Assembly: GCF_024661895.1 (NCBI RefSeq)
Contig: NZ_CP102453.1
Span: 1,178,001 to 1,242,000 of the forward strand
Direction of reading: 5' to 3'
Source: Fundicoccus culcitae
GTDB lineage: Bacteria; Bacillota; Bacilli; Lactobacillales; Aerococcaceae
DNA length: 64,000 nt
In this document: positions 54,595-63,528 of the stretch, piece by piece
How positions within the stretch are numbered: the stretch's first letter is position 1
Layout: each line of letters begins with the position of its first letter
Notes under the pieces: model-generated
Seen by the model: only the letters and a program-made list of their open reading frames with translations
The model's database searches: none
Told to the model about the DNA's origin: nothing
Translations under genes and position numbers: made by a program

Positions 54595-56322
54595 TTAATT
54601 CATTGACTTAACTTTTTCATTAATACCATTAAAATAACTAAGAAACTTCATTTCTATATTATTTAATTTTTGTATGGCATTACTTTCATGTGGATCATTT
54701 GCTGAAAAATATATTTTACTTTTAGGTTCTGTTCCAGAAGGTCTTATACAAACCCATGAGTCATCTTCAAGAAATATTTTTATTACATTTGATTTTGGTA
54801 ATTTTAGCGACATAACTTTTCCACTAGCAACTTCATATTCAGTACCAAGTAAATAATCCTGAATTCTCGAAACACCTAACTCACCAATTTTTTTGGGATA
54901 ATTATGGCGTAAATAATTCATTTCATCAGCTAATTGCTGTATAGCTTCAGAGCCTTTATAAGACATTGTTCTAAGTGATTCTTTATAAAATCCATATTTT
55001 TCACCAATTTCATACAATACATCAATAACTGATTGATTATTCAGTTTGTAAAAAAGTACTATTTCTGCCATTAGTATTGCTGCTTGTATGGCATCTTTAT
55101 CACGTACAAATGGTTTAACTAAATAACCAAAACTTTCTTCAAAACCAAATAGAAATGACTTATTTTTTTGCTCTAATTCATTAATTTTTTCACCAATAAA
55201 TTTAAATCCAGTTAATGTATCAATGACATTTAAATCAAAATCATTTGCAATTTTATACGTTAAATCTGTGGTAACAATTGTTTTTAAAACATAAGAATTA
55301 GGTACATGTTTATTATTTGCTAAGTAGTACAACATTAAACTTCCAATTTCATTACCGGATAACAATCGATATGCGTTATTATCATGATTATCTCGAATAG
55401 CAACCCCTAACCGGTCAGTATCTGGATCGGTCCCTATCAACAAATCCGCTTCTACTGCATTACCAATTTCAATGGCCTTATCAAAAACACCTCTTTCTTC
55501 AGGATTAGGCGTTTGAACCGTCGAAAATCCACTATCATAGTCCGCCTGCTCTTTGACGATAAATAATTGTTTAAAACCAACTTCTTGTAGTCCTTTAGAG
55601 ACTAAATTTAAACCAGAACCATGTAATGGTGTATATACTATTTGAACTATGCCATTATTATTTGCAATTAATTCTCTGTTCACAGTTACTTCTTTTAATG
55701 CTAATAAATAACTTCTATCTATGTCTTCGCCAAAAGTATGTATTAAATTAGAACTTATAGATGAATCCGAAATATGAATATCTGTTTCATCATGTATTTT
55801 AGCTAAGTATGAACTGATTTTGTTTGCCGTATCTAAAGTTATTTGGCCTCCACTTGTGTTATATATTTTATACCCATTGTATTGGGCTGGATTGTGACTA
55901 GCTGTTATCATTACCCCAGCAAAAGCTTTGTATTTTCTTATTGAGAAAGAAACAATTGGGGTTGGTCGAATAAAATCAGATAAATAAACTTTAATGCCAA
56001 ATGAAGCAAGGACTCTGCCGGTTTCATGAGCAAATTCTTTTGAGTAATATCGATTGTCGTATGAAATCACAACTCCAGCATCTTCACCTTTATTTTCAAT
56101 GACATACATAGCTAACGCTACCGTTACACGTCGAATCATAACAATGTTAATTCTATTTGTTCCCGGGCCAATTCCTCCTCTCATCCCACCTGTTCCAAAC
56201 TCAAGATATCTATAAAAACTATCAAACAATTCATCATCATTTAAACTTTCTATTTGCGTTTTAAGATAGCTTGGTACATTTTCACTGACTTGCCATTGAT
56301 GCAACCTAGCCTTCCAATTCAT
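54595..56322 (-). CDS. Phosphoglucomutase/phosphomannomutase (PgcA/ManB type)
   Basis: 575 residues, ATG start. Alpha-D-phosphohexomutase with all four motifs: phosphoserine loop ITASHNPAQYNGYK (about residue 140), metal loop GTDPDTDRLGV (about 294), sugar loop GFEESFGYL (about 400) and phosphate loop RPSGTEPKSKI (about 528). In this operon it most likely interconverts mannose-1-phosphate, made by the GH130 phosphorylase, and mannose-6-phosphate; a glucose-1-phosphate role is also possible. Three bases after the GH130 stop. Confidence 0.93.
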   Translation of the reverse strand: MNWKARLHQWQVSENVPSYLKTQIESLNDDELFDSFYRYLEFGTGGMRGGIGPGTNRINIVMIRRVTVALAMYVIENKGEDAGVVISYDNRYYSKEFAHETGRVLASFGIKVYLSDFIRPTPIVSFSIRKYKAFAGVMITASHNPAQYNGYKIYNTSGGQITLDTANKISSYLAKIHDETDIHISDSSISSNLIHTFGEDIDRSYLLALKEVTVNRELIANNNGIVQIVYTPLHGSGLNLVSKGLQEVGFKQLFIVKEQADYDSGFSTVQTPNPEERGVFDKAIEIGNAVEADLLIGTDPDTDRLGVAIRDNHDNNAYRLLSGNEIGSLMLYYLANNKHVPNSYVLKTIVTTDLTYKIANDFDLNVIDTLTGFKFIGEKINELEQKNKSFLFGFEESFGYLVKPFVRDKDAIQAAILMAEIVLFYKLNNQSVIDVLYEIGEKYGFYKESLRTMSYKGSEAIQQLADEMNYLRHNYPKKIGELGVSRIQDYLLGTEYEVASGKVMSLKLPKSNVIKIFLEDDSWVCIRPSGTEPKSKIYFSANDPHESNAIQKLNNIEMKFLSYFNGINEKVKSMN

Positions 56323-56325
56323 AAC

Positions 56326-57390
56326 CTACAACTCTTCCTCTAACCGTTTTAAAATTTCACTAATCGACAAAACACATCCAGCCATAGTCGTATCAGAAGC
56401 ACCATAGTAAACTATTAAATCATCACCATCTAAAACTGAACCACAACCAAATACAACATCACCAAAAAATCCTTTTTGTTCATATTCCATTTCCGGCTCA
56501 AGTATTGGGTGATTCAACCTTGCTAAAATAATACTTGGATCATTTTTATCTAGCAGAGCTGCCCCCATGCAGTACCTAGAATTTTCATTGGCTCCATGAT
56601 AAATGACTAACCAACCTAATTTGGTTTTTATAGGTGGTAACCCACCGCCTATTCTTTGAGATTCCCAAGAGCCTTCCCTAGTACCAAATAAATATTTGTG
56701 ATTACCCCAAGAAATTAAATCAGGTGATGATGCTAACCATATATTTAATCCACCTAGACTACTTGAACTTGGACGGTGTAAGGCATAATACCTATTATTA
56801 ACTTTCTCAGGAAAAATTAAAATATCTTTGTTTTCAGGAGCAAAAATATTACCAAGATGTACATAATCTTCAAAGTTTGCAGTCTTAATAGCACTAACTC
56901 CAATTCCTAGTTCAGAAACTGATGTATAAGTCACAACATAATCTTCACCAATCTGTGTACAACGAGCATCCTCAATACCATAAGTTGTATATTGATCATA
57001 AGGATATAAGAAAGGGTCATCGTCCACTTCAAAATCAACGTCATTTGTACTTCTAGCAATCCGAATATATGATAATGAAGTAAGATGGGAAATTTTATTC
57101 GTTTTATCATTTTGACGAATTGTTCTTGGATCATCAAAAATATATTTTGCATCATCTAAATCATATTCAATTTTTTCTACTTTATTTTCTGTAACGTTAA
57201 AAATTGGTGCATAAACTTTATTTTCCACTTGACTTATAGGTCTTTCAGCTACTCTTAATAACAATAAAGTCTGATTCTTATATTTAGCAACACCAGCATT
57301 AAAAACGCCAATTACTTCAAATCCAGCATGATAAGGTGTTACATCTGCTGGGGTTAGTATGGGATTCTTATCAAATCTTTTAATCTGCAT
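56326..57390 (-). CDS. GH130 mannoside phosphorylase
   Basis: 354 residues, ATG start after AGAGGAT. Five-bladed propeller of family GH130: LLLRVAERP, catalytic Asp in YGIEDARCTQI (about residue 117), phosphate-binding REGSWESQRIGGG and GWLVIYHGAN. GH130 enzymes phosphorolyse beta-mannosides (for example beta-1,4-mannosyl-glucose or mannobiose) to mannose-1-phosphate. The start overlaps the end of the DUF1861 gene by 11 bp. No signal peptide, so it acts on imported sugars. Exact linkage cannot be told. Confidence 0.92.
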   Translation of the reverse strand: MQIKRFDKNPILTPADVTPYHAGFEVIGVFNAGVAKYKNQTLLLLRVAERPISQVENKVYAPIFNVTENKVEKIEYDLDDAKYIFDDPRTIRQNDKTNKISHLTSLSYIRIARSTNDVDFEVDDDPFLYPYDQYTTYGIEDARCTQIGEDYVVTYTSVSELGIGVSAIKTANFEDYVHLGNIFAPENKDILIFPEKVNNRYYALHRPSSSSLGGLNIWLASSPDLISWGNHKYLFGTREGSWESQRIGGGLPPIKTKLGWLVIYHGANENSRYCMGAALLDKNDPSIILARLNHPILEPEMEYEQKGFFGDVVFGCGSVLDGDDLIVYYGASDTTMAGCVLSISEILKRLEEEL

Positions 57391-58303
57391 TTTTATCCTC
57401 TTTCATAAATGGATTTTTAATAGTAATTTTTTGTGCATCTGCATCACTAATACCGCAGTATAATTCAGCTGTTGTATTAGACAAAACTAACCCACCACTA
57501 AAAACAACATCAACTAAATCAGGTCTTTTACTTGGACCATCTAAAAAGTTATTCCTTTCAGCAATTATTTTTTCATTGGATACGTCAAAAGTACTTAAAT
57601 CTAAAATAAATGCCATTGCAAAATAATGACGATAGCCTGTTTCATCAAAAGTAGCAATATGACCTATAATTCCTACTGAAGAACTATCAAGGAGATGAAT
57701 TTCATTCGCACCACCCCATGTATCACCTTTAAATTGATTCCCAAGTAAAGGAGCTGCTTCAATCAATTCGATAGTTAATTCATCTAAATCATTAATAATA
57801 ACTGCACCAATTTTCCCTCTTCCACCTTTAATACCTTGAGGTCTTGTTAAAACAAGAATTCGATTATCTTCTAATTGCTTTAATCGTATGTCTTTCATTC
57901 CTTTTGGACCTTGAAAAAATTTTTCCAAATTCCATAAATCCTTTCCTCTAAAAAGATCTGTTCTCCACTCTAATAGTTTAGGATTCTCTTTTGATTCATT
58001 GATAACTACCCCACCTAAAATAATTTCATCATTTATGAAAGTTACAAAAGGATCTTGCATTTCTAACGGTGTGAAACCTTCGACCATACAATATTTATCA
58101 TTGTTTTTCACATATAAAATAACTTGCGAAAATTCACTTTCTCTATTCTCTACTCTTCCAAAAATATAACACTTGTCATTTATTTTAAATGGAGCAGTAA
58201 TGTTATATATATCTTTGTTTTCAACGACTTCAAAAGGAATTTTTTCTGGATTTTTTGCTTGTTCTCCTTTTCTATATTCAACTAATAACATTTCTAAATC
58301 CAC
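57380..58303 (-). CDS. DUF1861 (MTP-1-like) five-bladed propeller protein
   Basis: 307 residues, GTG start after TTGGAGTG. Repeated beta-strand blocks such as KCYIFGRVENRESEFSQVILY and DTWGGANEIHLLDSSSVGIIGHI, and a late FSGGLVLSNTTAELYCGISDAD, which resemble GH130 in layout (RVE, GISDAD against RVAE, YGASDT). I assign it to DUF1861, a family without a function known to me. The 11-bp overlap with the GH130 gene suggests a second phosphorylase or hydrolase of the same pathway. First structural gene after a cre-containing promoter. Confidence 0.75.
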   Translation of the reverse strand: MDLEMLLVEYRKGEQAKNPEKIPFEVVENKDIYNITAPFKINDKCYIFGRVENRESEFSQVILYVKNNDKYCMVEGFTPLEMQDPFVTFINDEIILGGVVINESKENPKLLEWRTDLFRGKDLWNLEKFFQGPKGMKDIRLKQLEDNRILVLTRPQGIKGGRGKIGAVIINDLDELTIELIEAAPLLGNQFKGDTWGGANEIHLLDSSSVGIIGHIATFDETGYRHYFAMAFILDLSTFDVSNEKIIAERNNFLDGPSKRPDLVDVVFSGGLVLSNTTAELYCGISDADAQKITIKNPFMKEDKNAD

Positions 58304-58328
58304 GTAATCACTCCAACCTTTAACAAAA

Positions 58329-58342
58329 TTTAAGCGCTTTCC
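58329..58342. promoter_or_regulatory. cre site and promoter of the mannoside operon
   Basis: Minus strand GGAAAGCGCTTAAA fits the cre consensus at all but two positions. It lies just downstream of a TATAAT (rc at about 58344-58350) and about 26 bp before the DUF1861 start, a roadblock position for CcpA. Confidence 0.6.
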
Positions 58343-58420
58343 GATTATAATCTATCATAGTTTTAACAAATAAACAACATAAATTATCAGTTATTTTCAT
58401 TTTTAATCATATTTTCATCA

Positions 58421-58463
58421 AAAAAGACTCATTAATCAAATATCAAAAATGATTAATGAGCCA
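58421..58463 (-). terminator. Terminator of the DeoR-family gene
   Basis: GGCTCATTAATCA pairs with TGATTAATGAGTC in the minus direction and ends in TTTTTTGATG. It separates the regulator from the mannoside operon, which therefore has its own promoter. Confidence 0.85.
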
Positions 58464-58474
58464 TTTAACATATA

Positions 58475-59209
58475 TTATTCTTCAACTATTACATTGGTGA
58501 TGTCTTTAAAGTCTTCAGGAACTTGGTCCGTTATGACTGTTGCATTGTCTAAATCAGAGAATTTAAAAACCGAACGAGCATTAAATTTTGAATGATCTGC
58601 TAAAATATAAGCTTTTTGAGTTCTCTTGATAACCTGTTCTTTAATTAAGGATTCGTTGGGGTCAGCATTAGAGAAACCAAATTCTTTATCTATACCATTA
58701 GCGCCTAAAAAACATTTATCAAAAGTATACATATTTAAGACTCTACTAGTAATAGCCCCAACAAAAGCCATGGTTTCTTTCTTTAATTCGCCCCCAATGG
58801 AAGTGATTGGTATATCATATTTCAAGGCCTCTTCGATTGTTTTAAATCCATTGGTTACGATTGAAATATCTTTATTCGCTAAGTGTTTAATCATAGTTAC
58901 ATTAGTAGTTCCAGAATCAATAAATATCACATCACCATCTTCTACAACATTTGCAGCGATTTTACCTATCTTTTCTTTTTCAGTTGGATACAACCCTTGC
59001 CTTTGACTAATCGCAGTTTCCCTAGATGTATCTATCTTTTTTGCCGCCCCACCATGTAATAGTACTAATTTTCCTTCACTCTCAAGTGCTTTTAAATCTC
59101 TTCTAATAGTTATTTCTGAAACATCTAAACTCTTTGCTAAGTCAGTGATAAATACAATCCCATTTTCTAGCTGTTCGATGATTTTATTTTGTCGTTCAAA
59201 AGGTAACAT
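58475..59209 (-). CDS. DeoR-family sugar-phosphate-responsive repressor
   Basis: 244 residues, ATG after AAAGGAG. N-terminal DeoR helix-turn-helix (FITDLAKSLDVSEITIRRDL, residues 18-37) followed by HGGAAK and a sugar-phosphate-sensing domain (DVIFIDSGTTNVTMIKHL, ILADHSKFNARSVFKF). These repressors typically sense a phosphorylated intermediate, here plausibly mannose- or glucose-phosphate. It is directly upstream of the DUF1861/GH130/mutase/importer operon and in the same direction. Confidence 0.92.
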   Translation of the reverse strand: MLPFERQNKIIEQLENGIVFITDLAKSLDVSEITIRRDLKALESEGKLVLLHGGAAKKIDTSRETAISQRQGLYPTEKEKIGKIAANVVEDGDVIFIDSGTTNVTMIKHLANKDISIVTNGFKTIEEALKYDIPITSIGGELKKETMAFVGAITSRVLNMYTFDKCFLGANGIDKEFGFSNADPNESLIKEQVIKRTQKAYILADHSKFNARSVFKFSDLDNATVITDQVPEDFKDITNVIVEE

Positions 59210-59335
59210 AAGACGACTCCTTTAAATAAAATGATTATTGTTAATTACAATATATCATACAGATTATCAAAAATACAGTAAAATTTATCAAGTATTATCA
59301 ATTGTTTATCATAATTGTTTCAGTTAAATTATTAC

Positions 59336-60553
59336 CTAATCGATACATTTCTCCGGATCCTTTACTGTGGACAAATCAACATCTACTTGTCTAATCTTAT
59401 ACTGATAGTCGGAATCTTTTTTAGATTTTATATTTAATACTTCAACAGTTGCCAATTCTCTTAGTACGTCCCTTGGACTCTCAACAACAACAGCACCTTT
59501 TTCAACATACTTCTCTGGCCATTTTATTTTCTTATTCTCCATAACATTCTTTGCAATCAATATTTTCCTATTTTGTTTTAAAGCAAAATCGGCCTGCTTT
59601 AATGCACCTGACGTTTCACCAGCCTCCATTATTATGGTCGCTAAAGATAAGCCACTCATGACCCCATTTCGTAATGGAAAAAACCAACGTTGGGTTTGGT
59701 TAGCAGGTGAAAATTGACTCACAACTAGACCTTTATTTTCAATCTCAATTTGAACATCTTTATTTTCGGAAGGGTAATATTGATTTAAATTTGTACCTAT
59801 CACCGCTATTGTATTAAAGCCATTCTCTAGGGCACCTAAATGTGCAGACACATCAATACCTTTAGCTAATCCAGAAATTACGGTAATTCCATTTGCTCCT
59901 AATTTTTTAGCTAATTTATAAGTACTTTCTTTAGCCCTTGGTGATGCATTTCTTGACCCCACTAAAGAAACTGTTCTTATTTCATCTAGTAAAGCTTTTT
60001 TCCCTCTTACATACAAAAACCTCGGTGCTTGTTCTACTTCACTTAATAAAATTGGATAATCTTTAGATCCACGTTTTAATATCTCATCATTATATTTGAG
60101 TTTAGAGAATGCATCTTTTGCTTGTCTATATTCACTAATTAATTTTTCAGCATTAAGATTAAAAAAATGACTGTATTCTTCAACTAAGTTAGTTATCGGT
60201 TCAGTTATATCGTATCTTTCACTGAACGCATCCACTAATGGATTCAATTTCTTTTCAGTAACATTAAGCGCATTTAATAATGTCGCAAAATTTAAGGACT
60301 CTTGTTTAATGCTTGTGTCAATTTCAAACCTTCCAGTTTCATCATGATTCCGTTTGTATTCATCAAAAATTGAAAGTTCTTCTTGTCTTTTTTTCAATTC
60401 AGATATATGAAATAAGGTACCTGACGGCGACTTTTTGAAAGGTGATATTTTTTCTTCTTTAACTAACATATTTAAGCGTTGTGTAGATATTCCAAGATAA
60501 TCAGCAGCATCTTTTGCAAAATAAATTTCTTCAGCTAATTTTGAATAGTCCAT
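59336..60553 (-). CDS. DprA/Smf-like Rossmann protein with N-terminal excisionase-type HTH
   Basis: 405 residues from ATG 60553; the promoter's predicted start point lies downstream of an alternative ATG at 60574, and AAAGGAG fits 60553. Residues about 5-60 resemble a MerR/excisionase helix-turn-helix (AKDAADYLGISTQRLNMLV). Residues about 165-370 are the DprA fold: LVGSRNASPRAKES, VISGLAKGIDVSAHLGALENG, AVIGTNLNQYYP, GETSGALKQADFAL. Competence DprA loads RecA on incoming single strands, but lacks this N-terminal domain. It stands alone in AT-rich DNA. It may be a DprA-derived defence or mobile-element protein. Function not established. Confidence 0.8.
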   Translation of the reverse strand: MDYSKLAEEIYFAKDAADYLGISTQRLNMLVKEEKISPFKKSPSGTLFHISELKKRQEELSIFDEYKRNHDETGRFEIDTSIKQESLNFATLLNALNVTEKKLNPLVDAFSERYDITEPITNLVEEYSHFFNLNAEKLISEYRQAKDAFSKLKYNDEILKRGSKDYPILLSEVEQAPRFLYVRGKKALLDEIRTVSLVGSRNASPRAKESTYKLAKKLGANGITVISGLAKGIDVSAHLGALENGFNTIAVIGTNLNQYYPSENKDVQIEIENKGLVVSQFSPANQTQRWFFPLRNGVMSGLSLATIIMEAGETSGALKQADFALKQNRKILIAKNVMENKKIKWPEKYVEKGAVVVESPRDVLRELATVEVLNIKSKKDSDYQYKIRQVDVDLSTVKDPEKCID

Positions 60554-60574
60554 GATTATCACTCCTTTAATCAT

Positions 60575-60603
60575 ATATTATTTCAAGGGTTGATATGTGT
60601 CAA
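60575..60603 (-). promoter_or_regulatory. Strong promoter of the DprA-like gene
   Basis: Minus-strand TTGACA (60598-60603), 17-base spacer, TAATAT (60575-60580). It directs transcription from about 60568, which rules out the ATG at 60574 as start of the DprA-like gene. Confidence 0.8.
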
Positions 60604-60622
60604 GCCTTAACTATTAAAACCC

Positions 60623-60660
60623 AAAAAAACAGCAACCCCACCCAAAGGCAAGATTGCTGC
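60623..60660 (-). terminator. Terminator of the binding-protein gene at 60696
   Basis: GCAGCAATC and GGTTGCTG pair in the minus direction and are followed by TTTTTTTGGG. It is downstream of the solute-binding-protein gene and just upstream of the DprA-like gene's promoter. Confidence 0.75.
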
Positions 60661-60695
60661 ACTATCCAACTTCCTACTTCTAACCATCACTCTAC

Positions 60696-62384
60696 CTAAT
60701 CAAAATTCCCGCTTCTCAAATCCTCAACAACAGGTGCTTTTTCCAACTCGGCCAAAATCTCACGACCCCCATTGTTCATCCACGTATCCACATAGTTATC
60801 CCAATCCGCTTCAATATCGATCACATTGGTAATACCATTCATACGGAATTCAGATTCTAAAGTCGTTAACTGTGAATCGTAACGTGACACTAAATCCGCA
60901 TAATCCGTTTCCGTAAATAAATCATGTTTGTACGGACGAATAGCCATAGCTTCAACATATTCAGGAACCGTGAAGAAGCGCTCCATTAACTCTAAAGTCT
61001 TCATTTCCGTCAACCACAAGTAACGATCACCTGGGTAACTACGCGGGCTATAAGACCAGAAGCCCATTTCTCCTTCTTCTAAATCATACTCCGGACGAAC
61101 AATTAACGTAGACTTACCTTCTTCACCACGCCAATCAGAATGTTCACCAGGAATACCATAAGTCGTCCAAACACCTTCTGGATTATAAGTCATAAAATCA
61201 TAGATTTGTAAGTAACGAGCCAACTCTTCATCCGTTACATCGGCGCCAATTTGCATCGCATCCCCTAAAAACGTCACCGGATAGAAGGATTGTTGCCCTT
61301 GGTCACCATAAGGACCTGTTTCAGGATGGAAGGCTAAAATCTTAGCTTCAGGATTTGCATCTAAAATATTTTGTGGCGCACGCCCATCTGTCCAAGATTC
61401 TTGAGCTAAATACGTTTTTTGCGCAATAAAATATCCTATTTGATTATTCGAATATTTTTCCCAAGCCATTTGGGTCGATAAAGTGGTCCATTCCGGATCC
61501 ATGATACCTTTATTGTACCAATCATTCATTTTCAGTAACCATTCTTTGTAGCGTTCGCTCACCATAGGATCAGTTAAAGTATCATTTTCTAACAAATTAT
61601 AGTCTGCACTTAAGCCATAAGCACCTAGCAAGGTTTGCGCCCACAATAAGTTATCATTGGTTGGTAAAATTCCGTAGGTGTCATCTTGACCATTACCATC
61701 TGGATCATCAAAAGTAAAAGCCGTTAAGATTTCTTCCAATTCATCGAGACTATACGAGGTGTCCGTCCAATAAATCCGCTCGTAACCATCACTGTCACCA
61801 ATTGGCTCCGCATCTTCTGGGATTTCAAACCCTAGATTTTCCAACCAGTCCATACGTAGTGACGGCACCCATAACAAGCCATCCGCTTGCGGTTGAACCC
61901 CAATTAAATATAACTGCTCATCGGGATTATCTGGATTTTGTGAGATACGCCAACCTAAGCCGCTCTCTAATTCATTCATAGCAGCTGTATACAAAGGCGC
62001 ATACTTTTCAATCATTTCACGAGGGATAGAACGCGTTAACCCATCTTGATAAAATTCCAAAGGCGTCAAACCACCACCAGTCATGTTAAACGCATCCGGT
62101 AAATCGTTAGAAGCAACCATGATTGAATTTTGAGTAGAGTCCCAAGTGTCAGTAAATGTATTTTCAATCTTAATATTAAACATTTCTTCTAAACGTGTTT
62201 GTACCCAGTTTCCATCAACAGCACGTCCTTTGGTAACCATACCCGACAACTGCATTTCAACCGGTTCAGAAAAATCACCTGGTTCTGGCAGTCCATCTTG
62301 AGCAGTAGCTAACACCGGATTAACAAAAACAGAAGCAGCTATCGCACTTGCAGCTAAAAAACGCATTGTTTGACTAAATTTCAT
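60696..62384 (-). CDS. Large extracellular solute-binding protein (LplA/YtcQ type)
   Basis: 562 residues from ATG 62384, the start that suits AAAGGTG. Long family 1 binding protein as used for complex polysaccharide fragments: NIKIENTFTDTWDSTQNSIMVASNDLPDAF and DPDGNGQDDTYGILPTND are typical. The signal peptide ends ATAQ-DG with no lipobox Cys. No permease genes are in the window; they may lie elsewhere. The acetyl-xylan esterase gene precedes it by 29 bp, suggesting acetylated plant glycans such as xylan as ligand. Confidence 0.88.
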   Translation of the reverse strand: MKFSQTMRFLAASAIAASVFVNPVLATAQDGLPEPGDFSEPVEMQLSGMVTKGRAVDGNWVQTRLEEMFNIKIENTFTDTWDSTQNSIMVASNDLPDAFNMTGGGLTPLEFYQDGLTRSIPREMIEKYAPLYTAAMNELESGLGWRISQNPDNPDEQLYLIGVQPQADGLLWVPSLRMDWLENLGFEIPEDAEPIGDSDGYERIYWTDTSYSLDELEEILTAFTFDDPDGNGQDDTYGILPTNDNLLWAQTLLGAYGLSADYNLLENDTLTDPMVSERYKEWLLKMNDWYNKGIMDPEWTTLSTQMAWEKYSNNQIGYFIAQKTYLAQESWTDGRAPQNILDANPEAKILAFHPETGPYGDQGQQSFYPVTFLGDAMQIGADVTDEELARYLQIYDFMTYNPEGVWTTYGIPGEHSDWRGEEGKSTLIVRPEYDLEEGEMGFWSYSPRSYPGDRYLWLTEMKTLELMERFFTVPEYVEAMAIRPYKHDLFTETDYADLVSRYDSQLTTLESEFRMNGITNVIDIEADWDNYVDTWMNNGGREILAELEKAPVVEDLRSGNFD

Positions 62385-62413
62385 TGTTTCACTCACCTTT
62401 TTAATAATGATAT

Positions 62414-63385
62414 TTATTTAGGGACAATAGTAGCGCCAGTAATCCAATTAAACACATAATCCTTAATTTCATAATGCATCGGTTCATGACCATACTCCGG
62501 CATCAAGTAATGTTCTTTGTTGTCAGTTCCCAAATTATTGTAAATCGCATATTGCGTTGACGGTAAACACACATCATCCAACAGACCGGTAATCATCTTC
62601 ACTTGCCCTTTAATCCGACTGGCAAAATTCTTAACATCAATATAAGCCAATGTATCCAACACTTTTTCTTCCGTTAAATGCAAGGGATCCCTTAAAAAGA
62701 AATAACGAAATAGCTCATTATAGGCTTCGGTATTGTTAACAGTTTCTATCACACGCTTAAAATCTGACAGAAAAGGATAAATGGCGACCGTGAGATTTAT
62801 TTTAGGGTTTAAAGCCGCAGCTACCAAAGCCAAAGCACCCCCCTGAGAATCGCCATAAGAACTTAAACGACTCGCATCCACAAAATCCATAGACGCCACA
62901 ACTTCAACCAATTGATAAACATCCAAAAAGGCTTTGCGAAAATACAAATGATCGCGACCCTCGTCCAAACCTCGAACAATATGCCCCTTCACCGTACTCC
63001 CCTTGTAAACGCCCAAATCCTCAGACTTACCCGCCTGACCGCGCACATCCAAAGCCACAACACCATGACCCGTCGCCGCATAAGGAAACAAATCCGTCCA
63101 ATCCTTGCTACGTCCATGGTAACCATGAAACATAAAAACGACCGGCACATTCTCCAACTTTTTCGGAAAAACCGCCTTCGCATAGATTTCACTACCATCG
63201 ACAGCCTGAAACCTTAAATCATAACAGCGAACGCCATCCAAAGAAAAATCTTTTTCAACCAGCTGATACCTTGTTTCCTCAGGCACCAAGGCCACTTGCT
63301 GATCCCAAAACACATCAAAATCCGACGGTTTCGCCCAACTCCCCCTGTACACTTCCAATTGATCACGCGACATGCCTTCTGCCAT
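62414..63385 (-). CDS. Acetyl-xylan esterase/cephalosporin-C deacetylase (AXE1, CE7)
   Basis: 323 residues, ATG after AAGGGGG. Carbohydrate esterase family 7: N-terminal KPSDFDVFWDQQ, oxyanion FHGYHGRSKDW, RGQAGKSED, nucleophile Ser in YGDSQGGALAL (about residue 184), catalytic Asp in GLLDDVCLPSTQYAIYN and His in YGHEPMH. It removes acetyl groups from xylo-oligosaccharides inside the cell. Forms a two-gene unit with the solute-binding protein, behind a cre site and further operator-like sequences. Confidence 0.92.
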   Translation of the reverse strand: MAEGMSRDQLEVYRGSWAKPSDFDVFWDQQVALVPEETRYQLVEKDFSLDGVRCYDLRFQAVDGSEIYAKAVFPKKLENVPVVFMFHGYHGRSKDWTDLFPYAATGHGVVALDVRGQAGKSEDLGVYKGSTVKGHIVRGLDEGRDHLYFRKAFLDVYQLVEVVASMDFVDASRLSSYGDSQGGALALVAAALNPKINLTVAIYPFLSDFKRVIETVNNTEAYNELFRYFFLRDPLHLTEEKVLDTLAYIDVKNFASRIKGQVKMITGLLDDVCLPSTQYAIYNNLGTDNKEHYLMPEYGHEPMHYEIKDYVFNWITGATIVPK

Positions 63386-63445
63386 GCCAAACCCCCTTCA
63401 CCCCAATAAATATCACTGCAACACGACAACCATAAAATCACGTTT

Positions 63446-63459
63446 TGAAAACGTTAACA
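63446..63459. promoter_or_regulatory. Perfect cre site upstream of the acetyl-xylan esterase operon
   Basis: TGAAAACGTTAACA fits the CcpA operator consensus at every constrained position. It lies 61 bp upstream of the esterase start; AACGTTTACTT at 63467 looks like a second, weaker site. Confidence 0.8.
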
Positions 63460-63528
63460 TAATAATAACGTTTACTTATACCTTAAAGTTTCAAATTTTT
63501 TAACTAAATTTGTACTATTTTCAAAGAA

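Larger units (their letters stand above)
23952..63414. repeat. Dispersed 10-mer AATAAATAYC (25 copies)
   Basis: Counted by eye. + orientation starts: 23952, 28431, 28882, 33763, 34334, 35782, 37999, 41820, 43440, 45177, 46485, 49053, 49761, 58919, 63405. Minus orientation (RTATTTATT form, leftmost base): 24363, 26244, 27574, 29340, 33911, 35929, 42762, 44888, 49202, 62409. Copies occur in different reading frames of coding genes and in gaps. A rough composition-based expectation for this window is about one copy. None occurs in 1-23.3 kb. C is often found two bases further on (AATAAATAYCNC). The function is unknown. Confidence 0.8.
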
